Shown piece after piece: positions 46,701-55,727 of a stretch of 64,000 nt of DNA (position 1 is its first letter; every line of letters starts with the position of its first letter). The translations under genes and the position numbers were made by a program. This DNA comes from Acidobacteriota bacterium (GTDB lineage: Bacteria; Acidobacteriota; Blastocatellia; Pyrinomonadales; Pyrinomonadaceae), in contig JAHBSI010000003.1 of assembly GCA_019639195.1 (NCBI GenBank), forward strand, positions 1-64,000. Direction: 5' to 3'. Under the pieces are notes generated by a model. It was not told the DNA's origin. It was given only the letters and a program-made list of their open reading frames with translations, and did no database searches.

Positions 46701-48815
46701 AAAGCAAAGGCAATATTTGCCGGGAGTCGGATCGAGGTGCAGAACGTCGAGATGAACATCGGCGACGGCCGTCTGACGGCCCAGGGGCAATACGATCGCG
46801 GCTCAAAGGATTTTGATGCGAAGATCACGGGTAAGGCGATACCCGTTCCGTTGATCCTCGCCTTCCTGCCGCCGAATGATTCTATTCCTGTGATCGGCGG
46901 AAACGCAGATGTCTCACTTGTTGCAAGCGGCAATGCGGACCGCTTCTCGACGGTGAATGTGACGGGCAGCGGCACCGCGGCCGATGTTACGGTCGGCGAA
47001 AACAGCATCGGGAACGTGAATTTTGATGCGAAGACGGTCGGCGGTCAGCTCACCGCGAATCTTACGGCCGACTTCAGCGGTCACCCGCAATCTCTCAACG
47101 CGACGCTTGATCTGACCAATGACGATCTTCCGCTGCAGGCATCGACAGAGTTTCGCGACAATCCGCTGGAACCGTTCCTCGCGTTCATACCAAAAGTTCG
47201 TGATTTCGGGATCTCGGGTACGGCACGCGGACGCGTCGATTTTGGCGGGAATTTGAGCACGCTCAAGCCTGACGGGACACGGACGATATCGGCCGAGAAT
47301 CTCTCCGGCACGGCCAGATTCGACGCTCTTTCGCTCCAGATCCAAGACACGCCGCTCAACGCGGCCGAGCCAATCGTTGCGAAGTTGAGTGCGAACGCGA
47401 TCACATTCGAGAGTGCGCATTTTACGGGTGCGGGGTCTGACATTCGCATTTCCGGAACGAAAGCGATCTCTGACACGGTCGAGAACAGGCTCGCCGTCGA
47501 AGGCAAGATGAACCTCGCACTTTTGAATCTTGCAACGAAGGATCTGTTCTTTGCCGGCAACGCTGACGTTTCGGTTCGCCTCGTCGGGCTGAATCCTCAG
47601 GCGAATCTGACGGGCTCTGTCGCCACGGAGAATGCGGCCTTTGCGGCGTTCGTCGGTAACGACCGCCTGACATTCAGCCGCGTAAAGGCTCGCGTAATTT
47701 TCACATCCGACCAGGCCGAGATCGAAGAGGCCTCAGGCTATCTCGGCGGAGGCAAGTTTACGGCAACCGCCGGTGCACTGCTCGACGGACTGTCGATCCG
47801 GAATTTCAGATCGACGCTCAACGGCGAGAACGTCACCGTCCCATTCCCGGAAGATTTTCTGACGACGGGCGATGCCAGGCTCGAGATCACGGGTGTTCGA
47901 CGCAGCCCGGCCGATCCGCTCCAGACGACGATCTCGGGCCGTGTTTACGCAAGCCGCAGCCTGTACACCAAAGACATTGATCTTGCGAATATCGTCGGCG
48001 GACGACGAGCACGGGCACTATCCGCGGGCACGAGTTCGCTGACCGCACCGCGTTTTGATCTCGTGATCGAAGGCCGCAATGCCCTCGTCGTTCGCAACAA
48101 TATCGCGGACCTTACGGCATCCGTCTCTTTGAATCTGTCGGGCGACACGGACAATCCGATCCTTTCGGGAAGGATCGTCGCGAACGGAGGAACATTGCTC
48201 TACCGCCGTGACCGTTACGAGATACAACGCGGCGTGCTCGAGTTTCCGCCCGACACATTCATTGACCCTGTTGTAAATCTCCAGGCCGAGGCCGAGATCG
48301 GCGGGTATCAAGTATTTGTTTCGCTGAACGGTCCGCTTAACGACACTGAACAGGTCACGGCGAGCGTCCGTTCAAGCCCGGCCTTGCCTCAGGCCGACAT
48401 TGTTTCTCTGATCACGACAGGTTCGCTTACGAACGCTGCGGGCGGCATTCCGACGCTTGCACAAACGGGCATCCGCACCGCGGCGGAGATCCTGACGGAT
48501 GCGGTCATAAACAATCCCGCACGTCGGGCGACAGACAAACTTTTCGGCTTGAACGTTTTTGAGATCGACCCGATCCTTGCCGGCGAACAGCTTAATCCGG
48601 GTGCACGTCTGACAGTCGGGCGGCAGATAAATAACAACCTGCGGGTAACGTACGCAACGAACCTTTCGCAGGACCAGAATCAGGTGCTTGCCCTCGAATA
48701 TCGCGTGTCGAACAAGCTGTCGTTCGTCGCGCAATACGAGCAGCGTTCGCTTACGAACGTAACGCGGAACAGAGACAATTTTAGTTTTGAAATAAGATTT
48801 AAGAGACGATTTTAG
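43713..48815 (+). CDS. TamB-like / AsmA-superfamily giant envelope protein
   Basis: 1700 residues. A proline-rich cytoplasmic tip, one membrane anchor (about 28-50) and then a very long beta-helical periplasmic region of repeated short strands ('LRIDSTDIEGGELWITFDKD'-type repeats and many G-T-D rich turns) reach a C-terminal TamB (DUF490-type) domain ('VNLQAEAEIGGYQVFVSLNG', 'SLITTGSLTNAAGG') ending in RRF. Such bridge-like proteins span the periplasm and are implicated in outer-membrane lipid or protein delivery. It lies 9 bases after the RibB gene and 11 bases before an Omp85 gene, the arrangement of TamA and TamB. Confidence 0.9.
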   Translation: MDEEVERSLPPDDPAPEPPARPFLTRRRLLFGVGIVAVAVLVVFLSATILYRTGFFDSYIKDQLTAKMAEIGITFSADKFRVSASPLSVELRNATFNNATTGEKLFFIREAKLGLTVLDLLSWSTSRDIRIDSTDIEGGELWITFDKDGRSNFSGLHMVEDQKGSAVNFRYESVAVSLKDSVVHFGDVSRNIAADANELSVELTPDTTDGSTDGLRFKFDLNARNSNFGYGEGRVENISILAKGIADETHAEVSDLQISSPIGDTVISGTITDWAHPRYDLNADSSLDLTQLSQIFATGTALRGVGNFKGKISGEGEKYRVEGTASSEAFRAAGVYLKGANIAATVEGTNANYTANGTAIAEMLTFDDFRLDVLKLAGNVRGTGTDFRWVGELQAIAARTPSMTIGKLFLADAVAEYRDKELAASAVNGRAQRFAIGDTEFEDLQARGLKVGYTNGDVTVSSNSATAGKFSTEDYSIGGVKGGAVDVRHRKGQTDVTVNDLHAADATLGDSKVKNLTAKKFELTDVPAETRVKLQNVRGDDVAVAGMRINGLESPLLETKTADGTTVIYSDSTRIAKLDSDAATLGSLNIAGVRLTIRQGRVEGRSQDIDAGSVTLKNSDALANGGNLENVKLARPVFILEPSGRYRASADMSIGGGALGSIALGDGKAKVVVTSERAELSDLHASVMNGSLDGQVSIAFRRSGNSTVDTNFTGLDLSKLAAIQSGRVIPLEGSTNGSVHLTFAGTNFRASSGTVEATIAATAGSDADDKLPISGRIDLAATDGLFRINEANFQTDKSRLNATGQFDLSTDNSDLAVKLSSSDASEITKLVHVTGAFPALETQLDSMQAEIGGSLAFDGHLSGAFLDPDINGKASIERVALRGRTVGSVSSDLIVSADGFKLENGRLTEPGGGFANFDVTIPSYGSNNTTVNADLTNINAGNLLAALPIDLPARIKDLSGSTSGRVSINGLPNAATGDIDLSADNGLVAGQNFDSLKAKAIFAGSRIEVQNVEMNIGDGRLTAQGQYDRGSKDFDAKITGKAIPVPLILAFLPPNDSIPVIGGNADVSLVASGNADRFSTVNVTGSGTAADVTVGENSIGNVNFDAKTVGGQLTANLTADFSGHPQSLNATLDLTNDDLPLQASTEFRDNPLEPFLAFIPKVRDFGISGTARGRVDFGGNLSTLKPDGTRTISAENLSGTARFDALSLQIQDTPLNAAEPIVAKLSANAITFESAHFTGAGSDIRISGTKAISDTVENRLAVEGKMNLALLNLATKDLFFAGNADVSVRLVGLNPQANLTGSVATENAAFAAFVGNDRLTFSRVKARVIFTSDQAEIEEASGYLGGGKFTATAGALLDGLSIRNFRSTLNGENVTVPFPEDFLTTGDARLEITGVRRSPADPLQTTISGRVYASRSLYTKDIDLANIVGGRRARALSAGTSSLTAPRFDLVIEGRNALVVRNNIADLTASVSLNLSGDTDNPILSGRIVANGGTLLYRRDRYEIQRGVLEFPPDTFIDPVVNLQAEAEIGGYQVFVSLNGPLNDTEQVTASVRSSPALPQADIVSLITTGSLTNAAGGIPTLAQTGIRTAAEILTDAVINNPARRATDKLFGLNVFEIDPILAGEQLNPGARLTVGRQINNNLRVTYATNLSQDQNQVLALEYRVSNKLSFVAQYEQRSLTNVTRNRDNFSFEIRFKRRF

Positions 48816-48826
48816 AACGCAATTTT

Positions 48827-51800
48827 TTGAGAAGATCGCTTACTGCAAACACACGGTTCCTGACGCGGCTCGCGACCGCGGTAATTATTTGTGTCTGCGG
48901 CCTTGCGGCTTCGGCGGCTGCGCAATCCGCCCAGTTTGAAGGGAAGACCATCGGACGCGTCACCGTCGTTGTCGATCCTCCGTTCTCAAATGGCGTCGAA
49001 GACGATATTTTGCCTCTTGTCGATGATCTGTCGGGCAAGAAGTACACATCTGTTCGCATCCACGACGAGATCCTTCAGATCTACAACGATCGGCCGGTCG
49101 TTTCGGTCGAGGTCGCCGCAACACTCAATAGTGACCTTGTTGACCTGGAATTTCGCGTCAAGAGAAAGTCAGTCCTCAACAAAGTTTTGATCGACGTCAA
49201 GGGCCCGAATGGCAGCGGCGGCGGTATAACTGAACAAGAACTTCTCTTCAAACTCAACATTCTCTCGTCGGGCACAGCTATTACGGACCAGATACTACGC
49301 AATAACGTCGATATTATGCTCGACTACTTGCGTGATCAGGGCTACTACAAGGCAGAGATCACATTCGACGAGCAGAAGGTTTCGGGCATCGATGAAGTGA
49401 ACGTACTGTTCCACGTCGCTTTGAACGAACAAGCACGCGTGAACACGTTTTCGATCGATATAGAAGGCCTGACAACGCCCATCGGTTTCAAAGAACTTTC
49501 GCTCAAGCCGGGTGAAGAATTTTCGCGGGACCGACTCCGCAAAGATGTCGAAAAGGTTCGGTCGATCCTTCGCGAAGGAGATTTTATCGCACCTCGCCTC
49601 AACGAACCGCGTGTCGTTTACGATCCGGAGCAGAACAAGGTCGATATCGAGCTTACCGGTTCGAAAGGGGCGAGCGTGAAGATCGTGATCGACCCCGGGA
49701 CCGACAAGCCGAGCTCAAGGACGCTGAATAAGATCTTGCCGATCAAACGGGAAGGAACGCTCGATTTTGCGGCGATCGTCGAGGGCGAGCGGCGGCTTGA
49801 GAACTATTATCAGGAACACGGCTATTTCTTCGTCGATGTCACGCCGATGTGCTCGGTCACGCCTGCGATCGTGGAAGGCGACGGATCAACGCTCCCGAAC
49901 GGCACGGAATTCGTATGCTCATCTTTGGCAACCAACGAACTCCTGGGCCGCGAGATCGAGGTCAAATACAGCGTCGCACTTAGCCGCAAACTCCGCCTAA
50001 GCTCTATACGCGTCCGCGGCACCGACAAACTGACGTACGAGGACGTGAGCACGGTCTTGAATTCGCAGGAAGCGAATATTCTCGGCATCATTCCGCTCTT
50101 TGGTTACGGCCGCGGTGTTACGAGCGGCGATACGCTTGAACAGGATGCTTCGACCATCCGTTCGCTGATGAACGAACTCGGCTATCGGGACGCAACGGTA
50201 AGCGTGAGGCAGGGTGTGTCGCCGAACAGCGACGACCTGATCATTACTTTTCAGGTCGAAGAAGGCCCGCCGACCGTCGTCGAGGACGTAACGATCTCGG
50301 GGAATTCGGCCATCCCGACAGACGAACTTAAAAAGCAGCTGCCCGTTCTGGTCGGCAGGAACTATTCGCGGGCACGCGTGCGCAACGCCGTTCGAGCCCT
50401 GCAGGCATATTACGCTGACAAGGGATATTATGACGCCCGCGTGATCTCGTCGCTCGTCGAGCCAAAGACGCCCGTTTCAACGGATGTTGAGAAGGTGAAG
50501 GTCGAATTTCAGGTCGAACAGGAAGGCCAGCCCGTCAAAATTGAACGCGTATTGATCACCGGCAACCGAAAGACGAAGGAATCCGCGATCAGGCGTGCGA
50601 TCGCTCTCGAACCCGGCAAATTGCTGAAGGCATCGGACATCTACTCGAGCGAGCAGAGTCTTTTCGGAACGGATGCATTTGACAGCGTCAACATCAAGCT
50701 CCAGCGTGGCGGCCGCAGCAAGAACGGACGAGATACGGACGTGATCGTGAATGTGAGCGAAGCTCCGCCGCGTTTGCTGAATTACGGCGGAGGCTTCTCA
50801 ACGGATCTCGGTGTGAACGGCTTTTTCGATATTCGTCACGTGAATTTATTTGGAAGGCTATGGCAGGGCGGAGCCCGCCTTCGTATGAGCCGTCGGCAGC
50901 AGCTCGTGCAGCTTGATTTTGTTCACCCGCGATTCCTTCATGACCGCGAAGGCCGATTCAGTCCGCTTACGATCACCGCACAATATCAGCGGGATTCGAC
51001 CGTAACGCGCTTCTTCCGTTCAGCATTCGACAAAGGCACATTCGGCATCGTTCAACGCCTCGATGCCAACGGCAGCCCGATCGATGAATTCGGCAATTCA
51101 ACCGGCAGCCCGACGCTCAACCGTCTCACCTTTACCGTGGAGACGAACAAGACCTTGAGCGTGAAGAATCGAAGCCTGATCTTTGTGCGTTTCAAATATG
51201 AGGACGTAAGGCTGATGAACTTCGAGAGCCTGCTCGTGCGGGATCTTCTGCGTCCGGATTCGAAGATTCGCACTTCAGGGCTCTCGTTCACATATGTTCG
51301 GGATACACGCAAGAATTGCCAGATCCAGTACTCGCTGCTTGAGACGATCGCCAAGGGTGAACCTGGCGACCGCTGCCGTTACAACGCGAGCGATCCGACC
51401 AACGGAAGCTACATAACGGCGCAGTATGACATTTCGACGCCGCTACTTGGAGCGAACATCGGGTTTCAGAAGTTTCAGGCAAGCTATAACTACTACTATT
51501 CGATCCCGAAGATCCGCCGGATGACCATTGCCGCACGTGCGATCCTCGGGCTCGCACACGTATTTTCGAACGGAGACCGGTTCTCGAATTCACAGTTTCC
51601 GGGGCTCGACGGGATCCTGCCGATCAGCGAACGCTTTTTTGCGGGAGGTTCGACGACGCTGCGTGGTTTTGATTTTGAAGAGGCGGGCCCGCGGGCGGTT
51701 GTCATTCCGCAAGGTACGTTCAGAAACCGCAGCGGCCAGCAGGTCTATCTCGACCCGTTCACTCTCCCGTTTGGCGGCAACGCGCTTGCGGTCGTCAACA

Positions 51801-52123
51801 TTGAGGCAAGGATCCCGCTCACAAAGACCTTGCGGGCCGTTCCTTTTTATGACGGCGGAAATGTGTTCAGGCGCGTCGGCGATATTTTCAACCCGCCGAA
51901 GACCATTGGTTCGACGGCATTCGAGGCGAATCTCCGAGCCTTATGGACGAGCACGGTCGGGCTCGGCTTTCGGCTGAAGACACCGATCGGCGGCGAGTTC
52001 GGCGTCGATTACGGCTATCTTCTTAACCCGCCGCGGTTCCGCATCCCGCAAACGGTCGGCCCCGATGCAATTTACCGTCTGCATCAGGGCCAGCTGCATT
52101 TCAGATTTTCGCAGGCGTTCTAA
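48827..52123 (+). CDS. Omp85-family outer-membrane protein (TamA/BamA-like)
   Basis: 1098 residues from a TTG start (no ATG fits). A signal peptide (about 12-33, ending SAAAQ) precedes several POTRA-type repeats (about 40-630; 'VVDPPFSNGVEDD', 'RVLITGNRKTKESAIRRAIA' and similar); five or six can be made out by eye. A 16-strand-type barrel begins near 'LLNYGGGFSTDLGVNGFFDI' (about 643), with 'GGSTTLRGFDFEEAGPR' as the conserved L6 VRGF-like motif, and ends in the aromatic C-terminus FRFSQAF. It is larger than E. coli BamA or TamA. With the TamB-like gene just upstream it probably forms a TamAB-type envelope system. Confidence 0.9.
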   Translation: MRRSLTANTRFLTRLATAVIICVCGLAASAAAQSAQFEGKTIGRVTVVVDPPFSNGVEDDILPLVDDLSGKKYTSVRIHDEILQIYNDRPVVSVEVAATLNSDLVDLEFRVKRKSVLNKVLIDVKGPNGSGGGITEQELLFKLNILSSGTAITDQILRNNVDIMLDYLRDQGYYKAEITFDEQKVSGIDEVNVLFHVALNEQARVNTFSIDIEGLTTPIGFKELSLKPGEEFSRDRLRKDVEKVRSILREGDFIAPRLNEPRVVYDPEQNKVDIELTGSKGASVKIVIDPGTDKPSSRTLNKILPIKREGTLDFAAIVEGERRLENYYQEHGYFFVDVTPMCSVTPAIVEGDGSTLPNGTEFVCSSLATNELLGREIEVKYSVALSRKLRLSSIRVRGTDKLTYEDVSTVLNSQEANILGIIPLFGYGRGVTSGDTLEQDASTIRSLMNELGYRDATVSVRQGVSPNSDDLIITFQVEEGPPTVVEDVTISGNSAIPTDELKKQLPVLVGRNYSRARVRNAVRALQAYYADKGYYDARVISSLVEPKTPVSTDVEKVKVEFQVEQEGQPVKIERVLITGNRKTKESAIRRAIALEPGKLLKASDIYSSEQSLFGTDAFDSVNIKLQRGGRSKNGRDTDVIVNVSEAPPRLLNYGGGFSTDLGVNGFFDIRHVNLFGRLWQGGARLRMSRRQQLVQLDFVHPRFLHDREGRFSPLTITAQYQRDSTVTRFFRSAFDKGTFGIVQRLDANGSPIDEFGNSTGSPTLNRLTFTVETNKTLSVKNRSLIFVRFKYEDVRLMNFESLLVRDLLRPDSKIRTSGLSFTYVRDTRKNCQIQYSLLETIAKGEPGDRCRYNASDPTNGSYITAQYDISTPLLGANIGFQKFQASYNYYYSIPKIRRMTIAARAILGLAHVFSNGDRFSNSQFPGLDGILPISERFFAGGSTTLRGFDFEEAGPRAVVIPQGTFRNRSGQQVYLDPFTLPFGGNALAVVNIEARIPLTKTLRAVPFYDGGNVFRRVGDIFNPPKTIGSTAFEANLRALWTSTVGLGFRLKTPIGGEFGVDYGYLLNPPRFRIPQTVGPDAIYRLHQGQLHFRFSQAF

Positions 52124-54099
52124 TTTACCGTGTCGATCAGCACGGCTGACTCGTCAAGCTCTACGATGAGGCCGCTGGGGGCCGCCGTCGGCATGCGTGA
52201 AAGAGCTGACTGCAGGTCATCAAACTCCGGTGCCTGCGTCTCCCGCATCAGGGCGTAGTTTTTCCTGTCGCTCTTTCTCCGATACATTGCACGGTCTGCG
52301 GCGACGACCAGTTGGTCGAGAGTTTCACCTTTTTGCGGAAATGCCGCCGCTCCGACGCTTACACCGACCGAGGCAAAGGCATCGCTGCCCCTTACCTCAA
52401 GCCTGAATGATCGGACTGCCGCCTCGATACGCTCAGACAGTTCGGCGACATCGTCGTCCGTCATATCCGGAACAAGAGCGATGAATTCATCACCGCCGTA
52501 ACGCGCAAGGAAGTCGTAGTCGCGAAGCTGAGAATAAATTACCTCACCGACCTCACGCAGCATTTGGTCGCCAACCTTGTGCCCAAACGTGTCATTGACT
52601 CCCTTAAAGCCGTCGAGGTCGAGCATTATCACTTGGAATGTCGAGTGAGAGCGATCGGCACGGGCCACTTCACGCTCGAATTGTGTCTGAAGATTTCTCG
52701 CGTTCGGCAGGCCGGTCAAAGGATCGGTCATTGCATGGGCACGCGTTCGCGCGTGAACCTGCAGCTTATCGATCGCTCGAGCGGCGATGTCCGCGATCGT
52801 CGTCAGGATGCGAATATGCTCATCCTCGTATTCAGAGATCGCTGAAGTATAGATCGAGACCGCACCAACGAGCCCGTTCTCGGAGATCAGCGGAACCGAC
52901 ACCATCGTCTGATATTCCTGGATCAGATCGAGCTGTGAGAGCGAGAAATCAAGATCCGGATTGACGTTGATCACGGGCTCAAGATTCTTAAGCACAAAGC
53001 CCGTCGCCCCTTCGCCGATATGTATCCGCTTCGAGAGGAAGATCTCCGCGTTCTGCCCCGTGACCTCAGCAGTCGTCGCGTATTCACGTCCTTCATTGAG
53101 CAGGAAAACGGCACAGGTGTCCGTTGGCATCAGCTCGTTAAGTTTTCTGGCAAACAACTCGAGCATTTCCGAAAGACTGTTCGATTCGCCGAACTCCCGA
53201 ACAAGCTCGAAGAGAGCGAACACTTCGCGATTTGCCGACTGAATTCGTTCGACGTATGTATTACCTTCCGTCTTCGAGACGCGGGTGTGCTCAGCTTTCG
53301 GATAGTCAACACCGGCCGCAGCGATCTCGACCTCAAACTTGGTCAGGTTCTTCAAAAACAGATGTACGAGGTCGGGATCGAACCTCGTCCCGGCTGCATT
53401 TGCGATATGGGTGCGAGCCTCCTCTCGAGGGATCGGCTTTCTATACGGCCTTTCGCTGCGGAGAGCATCATACGTGTCGGCAATGGCAAGAATGCGAGCA
53501 CCAAGCGGAATGCGGTGGCCTTTTAGGCCGCTTGGATAGCCAGTGCCGTCCCACGACTCGTGATGATAGCGCACGATCGGAACAACAGGATATGGAAACT
53601 CGATCTCCTCAAGGATCGAAGCGCCTATCGTGCAATGCGTCTTGGCCTTTTCCAGTTCGGCAGGCGTGAGCCGGTCCTGTTTGCTGAGAATATGATCGGG
53701 GACGGCGAGCTTCCCGATGTCGTGCAGTAGCGAGCCGAGCTGCAATGCATCCAGGCGTTCTCCCGTCAGTCCAACAGCCCGGCCCAGACCGAGTGCATAG
53801 ATCTGAGTCCGCCGTACGTGGCCGGTTCCGATCTGGTCCCGGGCATCGATGGCAGTTGCAAGGACCTCGACGGTCGTCTGATTGAGACGATTCGCGTTCT
53901 CGATCAGCTCGCTTCTTTTTTGCAGGCCGGTATTGTGAATGCGATAGGCCGCAGCAACGCATGCCGCAACGGGGAATAGTATTAGAACGAACGTGAGCCC
54001 AAAGACGAGAAAGCCGGCCGCGATCGCCGCTAGGGCAATAACGGCACAGGCAGTCAGGCTCAGGATCGAGTCCTTATATCGTTTCTCAACGTCTAGCAT
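52120..54099 (-). CDS. HD-GYP + GAF + GGDEF c-di-GMP protein
   Basis: 659 residues. Two membrane helices (about 14-52), an HD-GYP phosphodiesterase domain (about 72-260; His126-Asp127 in LLHDIGK and HHESWDGTGYP at 179-189), a GAF sensor (about 305-455) and a GGDEF diguanylate cyclase (about 470-635; YGGDEF near 533, RDYD inhibitory site just before it). Both activities look intact, so it may be a bifunctional c-di-GMP enzyme gated by the GAF ligand. It converges with the Omp85 gene, overlapping by 4 bases. Confidence 0.92.
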   Translation of the reverse strand: MLDVEKRYKDSILSLTACAVIALAAIAAGFLVFGLTFVLILFPVAACVAAAYRIHNTGLQKRSELIENANRLNQTTVEVLATAIDARDQIGTGHVRRTQIYALGLGRAVGLTGERLDALQLGSLLHDIGKLAVPDHILSKQDRLTPAELEKAKTHCTIGASILEEIEFPYPVVPIVRYHHESWDGTGYPSGLKGHRIPLGARILAIADTYDALRSERPYRKPIPREEARTHIANAAGTRFDPDLVHLFLKNLTKFEVEIAAAGVDYPKAEHTRVSKTEGNTYVERIQSANREVFALFELVREFGESNSLSEMLELFARKLNELMPTDTCAVFLLNEGREYATTAEVTGQNAEIFLSKRIHIGEGATGFVLKNLEPVINVNPDLDFSLSQLDLIQEYQTMVSVPLISENGLVGAVSIYTSAISEYEDEHIRILTTIADIAARAIDKLQVHARTRAHAMTDPLTGLPNARNLQTQFEREVARADRSHSTFQVIMLDLDGFKGVNDTFGHKVGDQMLREVGEVIYSQLRDYDFLARYGGDEFIALVPDMTDDDVAELSERIEAAVRSFRLEVRGSDAFASVGVSVGAAAFPQKGETLDQLVVAADRAMYRRKSDRKNYALMRETQAPEFDDLQSALSRMPTAAPSGLIVELDESAVLIDTVN

Positions 54100-54306
54100 G
54101 GCACTCGGGCCGGGGTCGAATCCCAGCGCCGAATACTTCTTAATTCAAGCGGTGTGCCAAGACAAGGTAAGAGGGCTAAGTGTAGATCTTTTAAGGGTTA
54201 GTCAGCGTTCGCGACGGTATTGAAGCCTAGTACGCCTCCGATCTAATCGGTCAATTTGCCCTAACGTCTCGGTCAATTTGAAGGACGGTGAGATGGTGCC
54301 AAGCGC

Positions 54307-54519
54307 TCAATACGAGTCATCGTCGTAACCGTAACCATCGTCAAAGCCGTCGTCATCTCGCTCATCGTCTTCGTCGGACCGAAGATCGACCTCGATCGGA
54401 TCGAGCCCTACGACAACAAGGTCAGAGCCGCATTCATCGCAATTAACGACATCGCCCTGCTCGGTATCGGCATCGACAAAAACTTCCTCATGGCATTCGG
54501 GACAAACAGCAGTCGGCAT
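54307..54519 (-). CDS. LysW-like zinc-ribbon protein with acidic tail
   Basis: 70 residues. The zinc ribbon (Cys6, Cys9, Cys28, Cys31 in 'CPECHEEVFVD' and 'VVNCDECGSDLVVVGLDPIE') is that of LysW, the amino-group carrier of lysine/arginine synthesis in Thermus. True carriers end in EDWGE; here the tail is a run of D, G and Y (from about 48), ending DDDSY, so it is probably not a carrier. The acidic tail could bind metal ions or basic partners. No lysX/argX-type ligase is present nearby. It stands alone. Confidence 0.7.
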   Translation of the reverse strand: MPTAVCPECHEEVFVDADTEQGDVVNCDECGSDLVVVGLDPIEVDLRSDEDDERDDDGFDDGYGYDDDSY

Positions 54520-54677
54520 TATTATTCCACCTCTAAAAGAATGATAGCTCTTCGGCCGCGTATCGCACGGCGAAAATTGGTATGCTAATCAATCTATCGC
54601 GCCCGATATATTAATTGCAAGACCTCGTGCGGCTTCAGGATATTTTGGGCGTTTTCGAGCAGAACTTTTCATAAAAA

Positions 54678-55622
54678 ATGGGAAATTTTGAATTTGCATC
54701 CGATAAAAAGTTTGACGTCGTCGGCTTCGGTACGAACGCCGTTGATTTCCTGATCGAGGTCCCGTCCTATCCGCAGTTCAATTCGAAGATCGAGCTTTCG
54801 AACTACACGCAATTGGCCGGCGGGGAAGCCGCCAGCACGATGGTCGGCCTTCAGCGGCTCGGCCTTTCGACGGCCTACGCGGGAAGGTTTGGCGACGATC
54901 CGGCGGCCGAGATCGGCATCAGATCGCTTGAGGATGAGGGCGTCGATACGTCGTTTGCTGAGCGGATCGGCGGAGCTGCCACTCAGATCGCATTCATCAT
55001 CGTTGATGAGGCATCGGGCGAGCGGACCGTCATCTGGAAACGCGACAAGAAACTTGCATATTCAACCCAGGACGCGCCTCTTGATGCCGCACGTCAATGC
55101 CGCGTGCTTCACCTGACGCCGCATGACACCGCCGCCTGCATCGCGATGGCCCGGGCGGCCCGCGAAGCCGGCGCTTATGTCTCGATAGATATAGACAATA
55201 TCTTCGACGGCATAGATCAGCTTTTGCCGCTTGTCGATATCTTCGTCTCGTCCGCGGATTTTCCTGAAAGGCTAACGGGCATCGCGTCGCTCGAAGCTTC
55301 GCTCTCAGAGCTTTCAAAGACCTATGGATTCAAGGTCGCGTGTGCGACGCTCGGCGAATCCGGCTCAATTCTGCTGACCAACGGTGAATTCATCCGGACC
55401 GGAGGGTTGGCCGTTCCGGGCGGCTGTGTTGATACGACCGGGGCAGGAGACGCCTTTCGGGCAGGACTGCTCTTTGGCATCCTTTCCGGAATGCCGATCG
55501 AGCTTACCGCAGACGCCGCAAATGCGGTCGCCGCACTAAAATGCCGGCAGCTCGGTGCCAGAACGGCCTTGCCAACAGAAAATGAGCTTTTAACAGCGTT
55601 AAAAAGTGCTGGACGCCGTTGA
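54678..55622 (+). CDS. PfkB-family carbohydrate/nucleoside kinase
   Basis: 314 residues. Both PfkB signatures: 'QLAGGEAASTMVGLQRLG' (N-terminal, substrate side) and 'GCVDTTGAGDAFRAGLLFGI' with the catalytic Asp in GAGD. The family phosphorylates sugars (ribose, fructose, KDG) or adenosine; the substrate cannot be told from sequence. The diguanylate cyclase gene starts about 105 bases downstream on the same strand. Confidence 0.92.
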   Translation: MGNFEFASDKKFDVVGFGTNAVDFLIEVPSYPQFNSKIELSNYTQLAGGEAASTMVGLQRLGLSTAYAGRFGDDPAAEIGIRSLEDEGVDTSFAERIGGAATQIAFIIVDEASGERTVIWKRDKKLAYSTQDAPLDAARQCRVLHLTPHDTAACIAMARAAREAGAYVSIDIDNIFDGIDQLLPLVDIFVSSADFPERLTGIASLEASLSELSKTYGFKVACATLGESGSILLTNGEFIRTGGLAVPGGCVDTTGAGDAFRAGLLFGILSGMPIELTADAANAVAALKCRQLGARTALPTENELLTALKSAGRR

Positions 55623-55727
55623 TACTTTAGTATTACAATCACTTGGGGCAGATCCTTGCCCTTTGCGAGAACCCTCTTTCTCAGCTCAATAGGTAGTGGT
55701 CTGTCCTTAACGTTCCTCACACTCGAT

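Noticed and set aside
54307..54519. Functional LysW amino-group carrier
   Set aside because: The terminal EDWGE is missing and there are no lysine/arginine carrier-pathway genes nearby.
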